Source: Polaromonas sp.
GTDB taxonomy: Bacteria > Pseudomonadota > Gammaproteobacteria > Burkholderiales > Burkholderiaceae_C
Direction of reading: 5' to 3'
Assembly (NCBI GenBank): GCA_028291985.1
Contig: JAQGNE010000069.1
Location: forward strand, 1-64,000
DNA: 64,000 bases
A program made the position numbers and the translations under genes. Positions within the stretch are counted from its first letter, which is position 1; each line of letters opens with the position of its first letter. Positions 26,931 through 37,768 of this stretch are shown here, in pieces. The notes under the pieces were generated by a model, which saw nothing but the letters and a program-made list of their open reading frames with translations, was not told the origin of the DNA and ran no database searches.

Positions 26931-27734
26931 TCAGGCTCGCTGGGCAAGCAGCAGACCCGAAATGGTCTGGGCTGCCACCAGCAGCTGGGGCAGCATGGTG
27001 TGCTGCATCTGGGTGGCCTTGGTGCGCATGGCCTGACCGCTCACATTGAGTGCCGCTACCGTCCGGCCGTTGCGTCCGATGATGGGCGCTGCCATCGAAA
27101 TCAGGCCTTCTTCCAGCTCCTGATCGACAAGGCACCAGCCCTGACGCCGGGCCTGCGCGACGCGTCTGGTCAGAAGGGCCATGTCAGTCACGGTATGTCG
27201 CGTTCGCGGGGTCCTCTCCGATGCCAGCAGGCGTCGTTCAAGCTCATCCTCGGGCAATGCAGCCAGCAGCACTCGGCCCATCGACGTACAAAACGCGGGC
27301 AGCCGTGAACCGACACCCAGGCCGATGCTCATGATCTTGTGGGTCGATACCCTCAGCACATAAATGATGTCGCTTCCATCCAGCACAGCGGCTGAACAGG
27401 ACTCCCTGAGCTGCCCCGCCAGGGATTCCATGACCGGTTCGGCCAGGTTCCATATCGGCATTGACGACAGGTAGGCAAAGCCCAGGTCCAGGATGCGTGG
27501 GCTCAAGCTGAACAGCTTGCCGTCTGTGGTGACATAGCCCAGCGCCTGCAGCGTCAACAGGATGCGGCGTGCGCCGGCCCGGCTGAGGCCTGTGCGGGCG
27601 GCCACCTCGCTCAGGGTCTGCTGTGGCGCAGCAGCGCTGAAGGATCGGATCACTTCCAGCCCCCTTGCGAAAGACTGCACGTAGCCGTCGCCGGGCGACG
27701 GGTCACCGGCCCGTGTTGACGCTGCATTTGCCAT
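26931..27734 (-). CDS. IclR family regulator, PcaR/PcaU/PobR branch
   Basis: A 267-aa regulator. The winged helix lies at about residues 20-80 (FARGLEVIRSF, TLSEVAARTGLSRAGARRILLTL). The C-terminal effector domain has AFCTSMGRVLLAALP and AAPIIGRNGRTVAALN. QSFARGLEVI is typical of the PcaR/PcaU/PobR subfamily that controls aromatic catabolism in response to beta-ketoadipate-type inducers. It is divergent from pcaI-pcaJ-pcaF and most likely their regulator. Confidence 0.92.
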   Translation of the reverse strand: MANAASTRAGDPSPGDGYVQSFARGLEVIRSFSAAAPQQTLSEVAARTGLSRAGARRILLTLQALGYVTTDGKLFSLSPRILDLGFAYLSSMPIWNLAEPVMESLAGQLRESCSAAVLDGSDIIYVLRVSTHKIMSIGLGVGSRLPAFCTSMGRVLLAALPEDELERRLLASERTPRTRHTVTDMALLTRRVAQARRQGWCLVDQELEEGLISMAAPIIGRNGRTVAALNVSGQAMRTKATQMQHTMLPQLLVAAQTISGLLLAQRA

Positions 27735-27762
27735 ATGCCACTGATTCTCCTAGAATTCATTA

Positions 27763-27790
27763 TACGAACATAAGTTCAAATGACGAACAA
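27763..27790. promoter_or_regulatory. Candidate operator for the IclR regulator
   Basis: The intergenic region between the regulator and pcaI contains GAACATAAGTTC, an inverted repeat with GAAC/GTTC arms, followed 8 nt on by a third GAAC half-site in ACGAAC. Three half-sites resemble the arrangement described for PcaU/PobR-type regulators. The spacing relative to a promoter could not be fixed. Confidence 0.5.
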
Positions 27791-27880
27791 AAGCGCCATA
27801 GCTGTTTGTTCTTTGCAGCTACCTGCGCTTTCCGTATACCTTCCCTGCACTTCTGCCTGTTCATTTGCCGGAGCATCCAC

Positions 27881-28600
27881 TTGATCAACAAAATTGCCGC
27901 ATCGGTGGCCGACGCACTTGCAGGCGTCAAAAACGGCTCTACCGTTCTGATTGGTGGGTTTGGCACTGCCGGTATTCCCAATGAGCTGATTGACGGCCTG
28001 ATCGAGCAAGGCGCCAGAGACCTCACCATCGTCAACAACAACGCTGGCAATGGCGAGACCGGTCTGGCTGCGCTGCTCAACGCCGGTCGGGTTCGCAAGA
28101 TCATCTGCAGCTTTCCGCGCCAGGCCGACAGCCATGTTTTCGACGCGCTTTACCGCAGTGGCAAGCTTGAACTTGAACTGGTGCCACAAGGCAACCTGGC
28201 CGAGCGCATCCGCGCGGCCGGCGCGGGTGTTGGCGCATTTTTCTCGCCCACCGGTTTTGGTACCGATCTCGCCAAAAACGCTGACGGCAGCTTGAAAGAA
28301 ACCCGTTGCATCAACGGCAGAAACTACGTACTGGAGATGCCGATTCACGGCGATCTGGCTTTGGTGAAAGCCGAGAAAGGCGACCGGTGGGGCAATCTGG
28401 TTTACCGCAAGGCAGCCCGCAACTTCGGGCCTGTGATGGCGACGGCGGCCCGCGTCACGGTGGCCACCGTCCATGAGGTGGTTGAACTGGGTGCGCTGGA
28501 TCCCGAGCAGGTTGTGACGCCGGGCATCTTTGTTCGCCATGTCGTCCAGATTGCCCGTACAGCGACGCAAGCTGGCGGGTTCGACAAGAAAGCGGCCTGA
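27881..28600 (+). CDS. pcaI: 3-oxoadipate CoA-transferase subunit A
   Basis: Alpha subunit of the heterodimer that moves CoA from succinyl-CoA to 3-oxoadipate in the beta-ketoadipate pathway. From a TTG start at 27881 it is 239 aa. It has NKIAASVADALAGVKNGSTV and the GGFGTAGIPNELI CoA-binding segment. The TTG is chosen because GGAG lies 8 nt upstream and it matches the family N-terminus; there is no ATG at this point and the track's upstream start adds unrelated residues. The subunit B gene follows 90 bp later. Confidence 0.92.
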   Translation: MINKIAASVADALAGVKNGSTVLIGGFGTAGIPNELIDGLIEQGARDLTIVNNNAGNGETGLAALLNAGRVRKIICSFPRQADSHVFDALYRSGKLELELVPQGNLAERIRAAGAGVGAFFSPTGFGTDLAKNADGSLKETRCINGRNYVLEMPIHGDLALVKAEKGDRWGNLVYRKAARNFGPVMATAARVTVATVHEVVELGALDPEQVVTPGIFVRHVVQIARTATQAGGFDKKAA

Positions 28601-28690
28601 CATGCTGACACTTCATTCATCGTGCCCCCTTGGGCGCCGTGCGCCCCAGGGCCTGCCAGGGGCCGTGCTGCCCTTTTTAAAGTGACTGCC

Positions 28691-29332
28691 ATGGCCTACC
28701 AAAAACGCAGCAAAGACCAACTGGCCGCCCGCGTCGCCCAGGACATCCATGAAGGCGCTTTCGTCAACCTGGGTATCGGCATGCCGACGCTGGTGGCCAA
28801 CCATATTCCCGCCGGGCTTGAAGTCATTCTGCACAGCGAAAACGGCATACTGGGCATGGGGCCGGCGCCGCCGGAAGGCCAGGAGGATTACGACCTGATC
28901 AACGCTGGCAAGCAGCCGGTGACCTTGCTCCCGGGCGGGGCGTACTTTCACCATGCAGACAGCTTTGCCATGATGCGTGGCGGTCACCTTGACATTTGCG
29001 TGTTGGGCGCCTTTCAGGTGTCGGCCACCGGTGACCTGGCAAATTGGCATACCGGTGAGACTGGCGCCATTCCAGCGGTGGGCGGCGCCATGGACCTGGC
29101 CATCGGCGCCAGGCAGACCTGGGTCATGATGGACCTGCTAAGCAAAAAAGGCGAGAGCAAGGTGGTTGCGCAATGCACCTATCCGCTCACCGGCATCGGC
29201 TGCGTGAAACGCATCTACTCCGACCTGGCGACGCTGGAATGCACGCCGCAGGGCTTAAAGCTGATCGACTGCGTCCAGGGGCTAGGGCATGAAGAGCTTG
29301 AGCGCCTGGTGGGGCTGCCGATTGCGACCTGA
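28691..29332 (+). CDS. pcaJ: 3-oxoadipate CoA-transferase subunit B
   Basis: Beta subunit of the same enzyme, 213 aa from the ATG at 28691 (AYQKRSKDQLAARVAQDI). The catalytic glutamate lies in LHSENGILGMGP, as in other family I CoA-transferases, and NLGIGMPTLVANHI is the conserved N-terminal loop. It sits between pcaI and pcaF. The track start at 28622 adds a Pro/Gly/Arg-rich leader and is not used. Confidence 0.94.
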   Translation: MAYQKRSKDQLAARVAQDIHEGAFVNLGIGMPTLVANHIPAGLEVILHSENGILGMGPAPPEGQEDYDLINAGKQPVTLLPGGAYFHHADSFAMMRGGHLDICVLGAFQVSATGDLANWHTGETGAIPAVGGAMDLAIGARQTWVMMDLLSKKGESKVVAQCTYPLTGIGCVKRIYSDLATLECTPQGLKLIDCVQGLGHEELERLVGLPIAT

Positions 29333-29451
29333 CACCCGGATGAACCTTTTCAGCAAGCGCGCCGTCCGCTGTTTGCCGCCTGCTCGCGGCCTTGCGCAAA
29401 CCGCACATGGTGTGCACCGGCATCAACAACTTTCACTCCAACCCACACATC

Positions 29452-30657
29452 ATGACTACCCAAGCCTTTATCTGTGATGCCATTCGCACCCCCTTTGGCC
29501 GTTACGGTGGCGCCCTCAGCAGTGTGCGCACCGACGACCTGGGAGCCATTCCGATTCAGGCACTGATGCAGCGCAACCCGCGCGTCGACTGGCAGGCCGT
29601 GACCGATGTCATCTACGGCTGCGCGAACCAGGCGGGCGAAGACAACCGCAACGTTGCCCATATGTCGGCGCTTCTGGCCGGACTGCCGATAGACGTGCCT
29701 GGCGCGACCATCAACCGCCTCTGCGGCTCGGGGCTGGACGCCGTGGGCACGGCCGCGCGAGCCATCAAGGCGGGCGAGGCCACGCTGATGATTGCCGGCG
29801 GCGTTGAAAGCATGAGCCGCGCGCCGTTTGTCATGCCCAAGGCTGAAAGTGCCTTCAGCCGCAGCAATACGGTGTATGACACCACTATCGGCTGGCGCTT
29901 TGTCAACCGGTTGATGAAAGAAAAGTACGGCGTAGACGCCATGCCCGAAACCGCGGAAAACGTGGCCATCGACTACGGTATCAGCCGCGCTGACCAGGAC
30001 AAGATGGCGCTGGCGAGCCAGACCAGGGCCGTCGCGGCGCAGAAAGCCGGCCACCTGGCGCGCGAGATCACGCCCGTGTCGATCCTGCAGAAAAAGGGTG
30101 ACCCGGTACTGGTCAGTCAGGATGAGCATCCGCGCGAGACTTCATTGGAGTCGCTGGCGCGGCTCAAGGGCGTGGTGCGGCCGGACGGCAGCGTCACCGC
30201 AGGTAACGCCAGCGGCGTGAATGACGGCGCCTGTGCGCTGCTCCTTGCCGACGAGGCAAGCGCCGGCAGGCAAGGCCTCACGCCTCGCGCCCGCGTGGTG
30301 GGCATGGCTACCGCTGGTGTTGCGCCCCGCATCATGGGCATTGGCCCGGCGCCCGCCACCCAAAAAGTGCTGGCCCTGACGGGGTTGACCATGGCGCAGA
30401 TGGATGTGATCGAGCTGAACGAAGCATTTGCGGCGCAAGGCCTGGCGGTGCTGCGTTTGCTGGGTCTTGCGGATGACGATGAACGCGTGAATGCCTGGGG
30501 CGGCGCGATAGCGCTGGGTCATCCGCTAGGCGCCAGCGGCGCGCGCCTGGCAACCACGGCTGTCAACCGGCTTCACGCCGGCGGCGGCCGCTACGCGTTA
30601 TGCACCATGTGCATCGGGGTGGGGCAGGGTATTGCGCTGATTCTTGAGCGCGTCTGA
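29452..30657 (+). CDS. pcaF: 3-oxoadipyl-CoA thiolase
   Basis: Last enzyme of the beta-ketoadipate pathway, cleaving 3-oxoadipyl-CoA to succinyl-CoA and acetyl-CoA. From the ATG at 29452 it is 401 aa, the normal length. It starts TTQAFICDAIRTPFGRYGG. The nucleophilic Cys lies in INRLCGSGLDAV, the His in GHPLGASGAR and the second active Cys in CTMCIGVGQG. The order regulator / pcaI-pcaJ-pcaF gives the complete lower pathway. Paired short palindromes follow the stop. Confidence 0.95.
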   Translation: MTTQAFICDAIRTPFGRYGGALSSVRTDDLGAIPIQALMQRNPRVDWQAVTDVIYGCANQAGEDNRNVAHMSALLAGLPIDVPGATINRLCGSGLDAVGTAARAIKAGEATLMIAGGVESMSRAPFVMPKAESAFSRSNTVYDTTIGWRFVNRLMKEKYGVDAMPETAENVAIDYGISRADQDKMALASQTRAVAAQKAGHLAREITPVSILQKKGDPVLVSQDEHPRETSLESLARLKGVVRPDGSVTAGNASGVNDGACALLLADEASAGRQGLTPRARVVGMATAGVAPRIMGIGPAPATQKVLALTGLTMAQMDVIELNEAFAAQGLAVLRLLGLADDDERVNAWGGAIALGHPLGASGARLATTAVNRLHAGGGRYALCTMCIGVGQGIALILERV

Positions 30658-30673
30658 CGGTCTTGCTGTTGTT

Positions 30674-30728
30674 ATGTCGGTCGGGCCAAAGCCCGGTCGG
30701 TCATGTCGGTCGGGCCAAGGCCCGGTCG
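30674..30728 (+). repeat. Two tandem 29-bp units, each with a small palindrome
   Basis: ATGTCGGTCGGGCCAA... occurs twice with a period of 29 bp and few differences. Each unit contains CGGGC-CAAA-GCCCG or CGGGCC-AA-GGCCCG, which can form a short GC-rich hairpin. It sits 17 bp past pcaF and may reduce read-through into the Bug gene. Confidence 0.8.
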
Positions 30729-30799
30729 TTTGCCTGTTTGGCGTAGCGGTTGCGTTCGATGCGCCGGCGCATTTTTTTTACCCACAAGGAGTCCCACTG

Positions 30800-31780
30800 A
30801 TGACCGTTTTTTCCGTACCGCGACGCACCATTGTGCTGGCCGCGCTTTCCCTGATGAGCACGGCGACGTATGCCCAGGGCAGCAGGCCGGTCAGGATCGT
30901 GGTGCCGTTTGCGCCCGGCGGTGGCAATGATGTTTTTGCACGCCAGATGGCCAAGGGCCTGGGCGACCTGCGCCCGCAAGGTGTGGTTGTCGAGAACAAG
31001 CCCGGCGCGGGCGGCAACCTGGGTACCGAACATGTGGTGCGCAGCGCACCGGACGGCCTGACGCTGCTGCTGGGCCATTCGGGCACCGTGTCGATCAATG
31101 CCGCGCTGTACAAGCAGCTGAAGTACGACGCCAGCAAGGACCTGATGCCGGTGGCGATGTTCGCCTCGTCCGCGCTGGTGCTGGTGGTTCCGGCTGCCTC
31201 CAGCGTCAAGACGGTGGCCGACCTGATAGCACTGGCCAAGGCCCAGCCCGGCGCGCTGACCTACGCGTCCAGCGGCAGTGGAACCGGCGCTCACCTGACG
31301 GGCGAAATGTTCGAGCAGAAAATTGGTGTCAAGCTCAATCACATCCCCTACAAAGGCACCGCGCCGGCCATGACGGATGTAGCAGGGGGCCAGGTCGCCA
31401 TGATGTTTGGCGTCATTCCTCCGGCGCTGACGCTGGTCAAAAGCGGACGCTTGCGCGCGCTGGCGGTCACCGGCAGCAAGCGCAATCCCTCCATGCCGGA
31501 TGTGCCTACTCTTGCAGAATCCGGTGTGGCGGCGCTGGCTGGTTTTGAGAGCACCCTGACGTACGGCCTGCTGGCCCCTCGCAACACACCCGAGGCGCTG
31601 GTCAGGGAACTCGCAGCCCAGATTCTTGCGGTTGCTGCGACCCCTGAATTCCAGTCGCGCCTGGGTGTCGAGGGTGCGGTGCCGTTGCTGGGCGGCCCGG
31701 CCGACTATGCCGCGCTGATCAGCCGGGAAAGCGCGAAGTGGGCGGATATCGTGAAGGTTTCCGGCGCCACTGCCGAATAG
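30800..31780 (+). CDS. Tripartite tricarboxylate transporter-type solute-binding protein (Bug/TctC family)
   Basis: A 326-aa periplasmic binding protein. A signal peptide (TVFSVPRRTIVLAALSLMSTATYAQ) precedes RIVVPFAPGGGNDVFARQMA, the usual Bug start. GAGGNLGTEHVVRSAPDG and LNHIPYKGTAPAMTDVAGGQV are further family segments. The start at 30800 has AAGGAG upstream. Family members bind carboxylates and related acids; proximity to pca genes suggests an aromatic or dicarboxylic acid, which is inference. No TctA/TctB membrane genes are nearby, as is common for this family in Burkholderiales. Confidence 0.93.
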   Translation: MTVFSVPRRTIVLAALSLMSTATYAQGSRPVRIVVPFAPGGGNDVFARQMAKGLGDLRPQGVVVENKPGAGGNLGTEHVVRSAPDGLTLLLGHSGTVSINAALYKQLKYDASKDLMPVAMFASSALVLVVPAASSVKTVADLIALAKAQPGALTYASSGSGTGAHLTGEMFEQKIGVKLNHIPYKGTAPAMTDVAGGQVAMMFGVIPPALTLVKSGRLRALAVTGSKRNPSMPDVPTLAESGVAALAGFESTLTYGLLAPRNTPEALVRELAAQILAVAATPEFQSRLGVEGAVPLLGGPADYAALISRESAKWADIVKVSGATAE

Positions 31781-31875
31781 GACTTCGGTCAGTGCGGGAG
31801 TGGCGGCACGGTATCGGTTTCCGGAGGCGGTGCCCAGACCGCACGGCTGTCTGCGACTTGCCCCCTCCCTGATGT

Positions 31876-31936
31876 TTGCTATTGTTTATGTAGCTTAAAC
31901 CCATGGATGGATAAGGGCTAGAGTCACTTTTTGTTC
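31876..31936 (+). repeat. Dispersed 60-bp palindromic element, intergenic copy before the TauE gene
   Basis: Core GCTATTGTTTATGTAGC, exactly 20 nt, then GGGCTAGAGTCAC and a T-rich tail ending TTC. It ends 5 bp before the permease start codon, so it would be transcribed in the 5' leader. Confidence 0.85.
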
Positions 31937-31941
31937 AAATA

Positions 31942-32697
31942 ATGGCATTTTCATTGATCACCGACCCGTTTTTCTATGCGGTGGCCATTCCGGCGGTGCT
32001 GCTGCTGGGCATCAGCAAAAGCGGGTTCGGTGCGGGATTCGGCTCGCTGGCGGTTCCCATCATGGCGCTGGCGGTGACGGTGCCACAGGCTGCCGCCATC
32101 CTAATGCCGGTGCTGTTGCTGATGGACATTCTGGGCATGGCAGCCTTTCGCAAGGACTTCGACATGAAGTTGGTGAAGTTTCTGGTGCCATGCGGGCTGG
32201 TGGGCACAGTCATCGGTGCCTTGCTGTTCCGCGCGCTGGATGCGCGCACCGTGGCCGGCATTGTGGGCATCTTCACCCTGCTTTTTTTGGCGCAGCGGTT
32301 GGTGTTTCCGCCCCGGCCTGACAGCCCGCCGCCGCCCCGCTGGCTCGGCGGGATGCTGGCCGTGACCTCGGGTTTTACCAGTTTCGTCGCACATGCCGGC
32401 GGGCCACCGCTCAATGCCTATGTGATTCCCCTGCGGCTCCGCCCGGTGCTCTTCACCGCCACGATGGCTTTTTTCTTTTTCGTGATCAACCTGTCCAAGT
32501 GGATTCCCTATGCCTGGCTGGGCTTGTTGGATGTCCGCAACATGGCGACCTCGCTGGTGCTGCTGCCGCTGGCACCGGTTGGCGTGCTCGTCGGCGTGCG
32601 GCTGGCACGGACCATCAGTCAGGTGCTTTTTTACCGCCTGCTCTACAGCGGTATGTTGCTGACGGGCTGCAAGCTGGTGTGGGATGGCTTTCACTGA
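31942..32697 (+). CDS. TSUP family permease (TauE/SafE-like)
   Basis: A 251-aa integral membrane protein with about seven to eight hydrophobic helices. GISKSGFGAGFGSLAVPIMAL and the second-repeat FTSFVAHAGGPPLNAYVIPL are the two duplicated signature segments of the TauE/SafE family, which export or import sulfite, sulfonates and other organic anions. It is a single gene; the substrate is not predictable. A palindromic element occupies its leader and it has no clear ribosome site. Confidence 0.9.
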   Translation: MAFSLITDPFFYAVAIPAVLLLGISKSGFGAGFGSLAVPIMALAVTVPQAAAILMPVLLLMDILGMAAFRKDFDMKLVKFLVPCGLVGTVIGALLFRALDARTVAGIVGIFTLLFLAQRLVFPPRPDSPPPPRWLGGMLAVTSGFTSFVAHAGGPPLNAYVIPLRLRPVLFTATMAFFFFVINLSKWIPYAWLGLLDVRNMATSLVLLPLAPVGVLVGVRLARTISQVLFYRLLYSGMLLTGCKLVWDGFH

Positions 32698-32883
32698 GGA
32701 CGACCGGCCTGGTCAGAGCAACGCCCTCGAATAGAGCGCAGTGCAAAATATCCCCGAAATTGCCGGCAAATTTGAAAGCAAATGAAACCGCAAGACTAGA
32801 ATGTTTCGACGTCCGCTGTCCAGCTTGCTGCCCTTGCAAGCCGGCGTTCACTTCCTGGCGTCAAGCGCCGCGCATCTGTGCCC

Positions 32884-34986
<2,103 letters not shown>

Positions 34987-35120
34987 ACGCCACAGGCCCG
35001 TGGCATTTGGCGTGTGGCGATGGCGCCTCACGCTGACCGGTCTGCAACAGCGCGAGATGCGCGCTGACAGCGCCTCACCTCAACGTATCAATGACCCAAT
35101 CGCAAGCCTTGGTAGTTGTG

Positions 35121-35179
35121 TTGCTATATAAATAATAGCTAACACCTGTTGATTCTAAAGGGCTGGTGTCACTTTTCAT
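35121..35179 (+). repeat. Dispersed 60-bp palindromic element, copy at the kefC 3' end
   Basis: Core GCTATATAAATAATAGC, 20 nt, then GGGCTGGTGTCAC. ACACC after the core pairs with GGTGT after GGGCT. It lies between the converging kinase and antiporter genes and overlaps the last codons of the antiporter gene. Confidence 0.85.
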
Positions 35180-37013
35180 CGTTATTTTCAGGCTGCCAGC
35201 CCGCGGGCCTTCGCTGCGCCATCAATCGGCGCTCCTCGGCCATCTGCTCTTCCAGCTGCAGCCGGCCCTGGCGCGCCATCGCGATCAGCTTGCTACGGTC
35301 CTTTCGGTGCGGGTACATCTGCTCGAACAGCGCTATGTTGTGGCTGCGAAAGCGCATTGCACTCTGGCGCGCCTCGTGAGCCGGATGGCCCAGCAGCTCA
35401 AGCACGCTGCGGGCGCTGCGCAGGCTGGACTCGAACAGCTCACGCTCGACCATCACCACGCCGCGGTCACGCAGCTGGTTCCAGTGCGTGACATCACGCG
35501 CTCTGGCCACGATGCGCAGCTGCGGAAAATGCTGCTGCGCGAGGTCGACAATCCGGAGCGATTGCTCGACATCGTCCACCGCCACCACCAGCACGCTGGC
35601 GGTGCCCGCGCCCGCGGTGCGTAGCAAATCGAGCCGCGTGGCATCGCCATAGAAAACCCGCAAGCCAAAGGCGCGCAGGGTTTCAATCACTTCAGCGTCG
35701 TGGTCGAGCACCGTGGTAGGAACGCCCTGCGCCAGCAGCATGCGTCCGACGATCTGGCCGTAGCGGCCGAAGCCGGCGATCAGCACCGGGGCGTGCTGCA
35801 ATTCGGAGATCTCGTCCATGTTCTGCGCGTCGCGTCTGGCATAGCGCGGCAGCAAAAGCTTGTCGATGGCGACCAGCAAAAGCGGCGCTATCAGCATCGA
35901 CAGCGCCACGGCGCCGATCAGCAGCGACGCTGTGTCGGGCGAAAATACACGCGCACCGGCGGCGGCCTGAAACACCACAAACGCGAATTCACCGCCCTGG
36001 GCGAGCAGCACCGTAAACACCGCCCGCTCCTGGTAAGGAATCTTCATGGCGCGTGCCAGGCCGTAGATCACCAGGAGCTTGAGACCGAAAAAACCGAACA
36101 GCACCGCAGCTATCAAGGCCGGCGACTGCATCAGCACGCCGAAATCGATGCTCATGCCCACCGCGATGAAAAACAGGCCGAGCAACAGGCCCTTGAAGGG
36201 TTCGATATCGGTTTCGAGCTCGCGCCGGTACTCGCTGTCGGCCAGCAGCACGCCGGCAAGGAATGCGCCGAGCGCCATGCTCAGGCCCACCATCTGCATC
36301 AAGCCTGCGATGCCCACCACCAGCAGCAGCGATGCGGCAGTGAATATTTCGGGCGTGCCGCTGTTGGCTATCCAGCGCAGCAGGGGCCGCAGCAACAGCC
36401 TGCCACCCAGAATGATGCCGCCAATAACTGCTATTATTTTAATAGCCTCGACCCAGCGACTCGCTTGGGCCAGGCCCGCATTTTCCATGGAAACAGCGCC
36501 CAGCAGCGGCAGCAGCGCCAGGATGGGAATGGCTGCAACGTCCTGAAACAGCAGGATGGAAAACCCGGCCTGCCCGCTGGATGTCGGCATCAGGTTGCGC
36601 TCGCCGATCACCTGCAGCGCAATGGCGGTGGACGAGAGCGCCAGGCCGAGCGACGCGACCAGCGCCGTCTTCCAGCCGATGCCGAACAGCAGCGCAATGC
36701 CGGTAAGGACCGCAGCGCAGGCCAGTACCTGAGCGGTTCCCCAGCCAAATATCGGCTGGCGCAGGTTCCACAGGCGCTGCGGCTCCAGCTCCAGCCCGAC
36801 CAGAAACAGCATCAGCACCACGCCGAATTCGGCAAAGTGAAGAATGTCCTGGACGTTGGTGACCAGCCCAAGCCCCCACGGGCCGATGGCGATGCCAGCA
36901 ACCAGGTAGCCGATGATGGCGCCTACCCCCAGCTTCTTGGCCAGTGGCACGGCAATCACCGCGGCAGCGAGGTAGATGAAGCTGTTGAAGAGCCATGCGG
37001 GTGCGTGTTCCAT
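35169..37013 (-). CDS. Monovalent cation:proton antiporter, KefB/KefC-like (CPA2)
   Basis: A 614-aa K+/H+ antiporter. From the ATG at 37013 (EHAPAWLFNSFIYLAAAVIAVPLA) there are about twelve membrane helices, including GYLVAGIAIGPWGLGLV and FLVGLELEPQRLW, the conserved CPA2 regions. A C-terminal RCK/TrkA-N domain (LIAGFGRYGQIVGRMLLAQG...VFYGDATRLDLL) binds nucleotide or glutathione-type ligands in KefC. The start shares one base with the stop of the upstream flavoprotein gene (TGATG), so the two are coupled. The internal segment AIKIIA comes from a palindromic element. Confidence 0.93.
   Translation of the reverse strand: MEHAPAWLFNSFIYLAAAVIAVPLAKKLGVGAIIGYLVAGIAIGPWGLGLVTNVQDILHFAEFGVVLMLFLVGLELEPQRLWNLRQPIFGWGTAQVLACAAVLTGIALLFGIGWKTALVASLGLALSSTAIALQVIGERNLMPTSSGQAGFSILLFQDVAAIPILALLPLLGAVSMENAGLAQASRWVEAIKIIAVIGGIILGGRLLLRPLLRWIANSGTPEIFTAASLLLVVGIAGLMQMVGLSMALGAFLAGVLLADSEYRRELETDIEPFKGLLLGLFFIAVGMSIDFGVLMQSPALIAAVLFGFFGLKLLVIYGLARAMKIPYQERAVFTVLLAQGGEFAFVVFQAAAGARVFSPDTASLLIGAVALSMLIAPLLLVAIDKLLLPRYARRDAQNMDEISELQHAPVLIAGFGRYGQIVGRMLLAQGVPTTVLDHDAEVIETLRAFGLRVFYGDATRLDLLRTAGAGTASVLVVAVDDVEQSLRIVDLAQQHFPQLRIVARARDVTHWNQLRDRGVVMVERELFESSLRSARSVLELLGHPAHEARQSAMRFRSHNIALFEQMYPHRKDRSKLIAMARQGRLQLEEQMAEERRLMAQRRPAGWQPENNDEK
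36428..36486 (+). repeat. Dispersed 60-bp palindromic element, copy inside kefC
   Basis: Core GCTATTATTTTAATAGC, 20 nt, GGGCCAGGCCC and a T-rich tail. On the antiporter strand it encodes the AIKIIAV part between two membrane segments. The spacing matches the other copies exactly, but the second half is GC-richer than usual. Confidence 0.7.
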
Positions 37014-37702
37014 CAGGCGTCCTTGGCCAGAGAAGGGCGGTCGTGCATCGGCACCACGCAGGACGGGCATTGCTCCAGATCATCCATCTCCGGCCAGGCG
37101 GGATAGGTTTGCAGACGCTCTGCAAAGGTGCTGACATGCAGGGCCAGTGCATCGCTGCTCTGCCCATGGGCGCCGTGCAGCACCAGGGGCGGCAGAAAGC
37201 GCATACCGCACAAGGAGGCGGTCTGCTCATAGGGCGGCAGGAATGCGTCAAAAAAATAGCGGTTGTAGCCCTGCGGGTGGTAGGACGCCTCCGGGCCGCC
37301 CGTGCTGGCGACGAGCCATAAATCCTTGCCCCGGAGCGCCCGCCCCGCGCGCTGATGCGCGGAAGTCTCGGTTGTGGGGTCTGCAGATCCATAGGCCCAG
37401 CCATAGGCGAGTACATCGTCGAGCCACAGCTTTTGCAGGGCCGGCATCGAGTACCACTGGATCGGGTGCAGCAGCACGACCAGGCTCGCTTTTTCAAGCG
37501 CCACCTGCTCGGCAGCGATGTCGATGGCGTAGTCAGGGTAGCTGGAGTACAGGTCACGGACCTGTACCCTTGGCTGCTCGAGCGCAGCTAGCATCAAGGG
37601 ACGCGTCACGCGTGATTGCGTCCAAGAAGGATGAGCGGCCAGCATGTAGATATCGGTTTCGGCACCACTGGCGGCCTGGGCGTGTTGTGGTGTTGCGGTC
37701 AT
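37013..37702 (-). CDS. NAD(P)H-dependent flavin oxidoreductase, KefF/KefG-like ancillary protein
   Basis: A 229-aa flavodoxin-fold quinone reductase-type protein. It has IYMLAAHPSWTQSRVTRPL at the N-terminus, SLVVLLHPIQWYSMPALQKLWLDDVLAYGWAYG (the flavin/quinone-binding region of KefF/KefG) and LWLVASTGGPEASYHPQGYN. Such proteins activate the Kef antiporters, and here the gene is translationally coupled to the antiporter, which supports that role. Confidence 0.92.
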   Translation of the reverse strand: MTATPQHAQAASGAETDIYMLAAHPSWTQSRVTRPLMLAALEQPRVQVRDLYSSYPDYAIDIAAEQVALEKASLVVLLHPIQWYSMPALQKLWLDDVLAYGWAYGSADPTTETSAHQRAGRALRGKDLWLVASTGGPEASYHPQGYNRYFFDAFLPPYEQTASLCGMRFLPPLVLHGAHGQSSDALALHVSTFAERLQTYPAWPEMDDLEQCPSCVVPMHDRPSLAKDA

Positions 37703-37768
37703 GAGGTGCGTGCATTCATGCCGTTACGATAGCGCAACGCGCAGCCGCTCGACAGACAGGAGATCCGT

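Noticed and set aside
35700-37106. 468-aa plus-strand ORF antisense to kefC
   Set aside because: His/Gln-rich composition is a frame shadow of hydrophobic codons in kefC; there are no domains or ribosome site.
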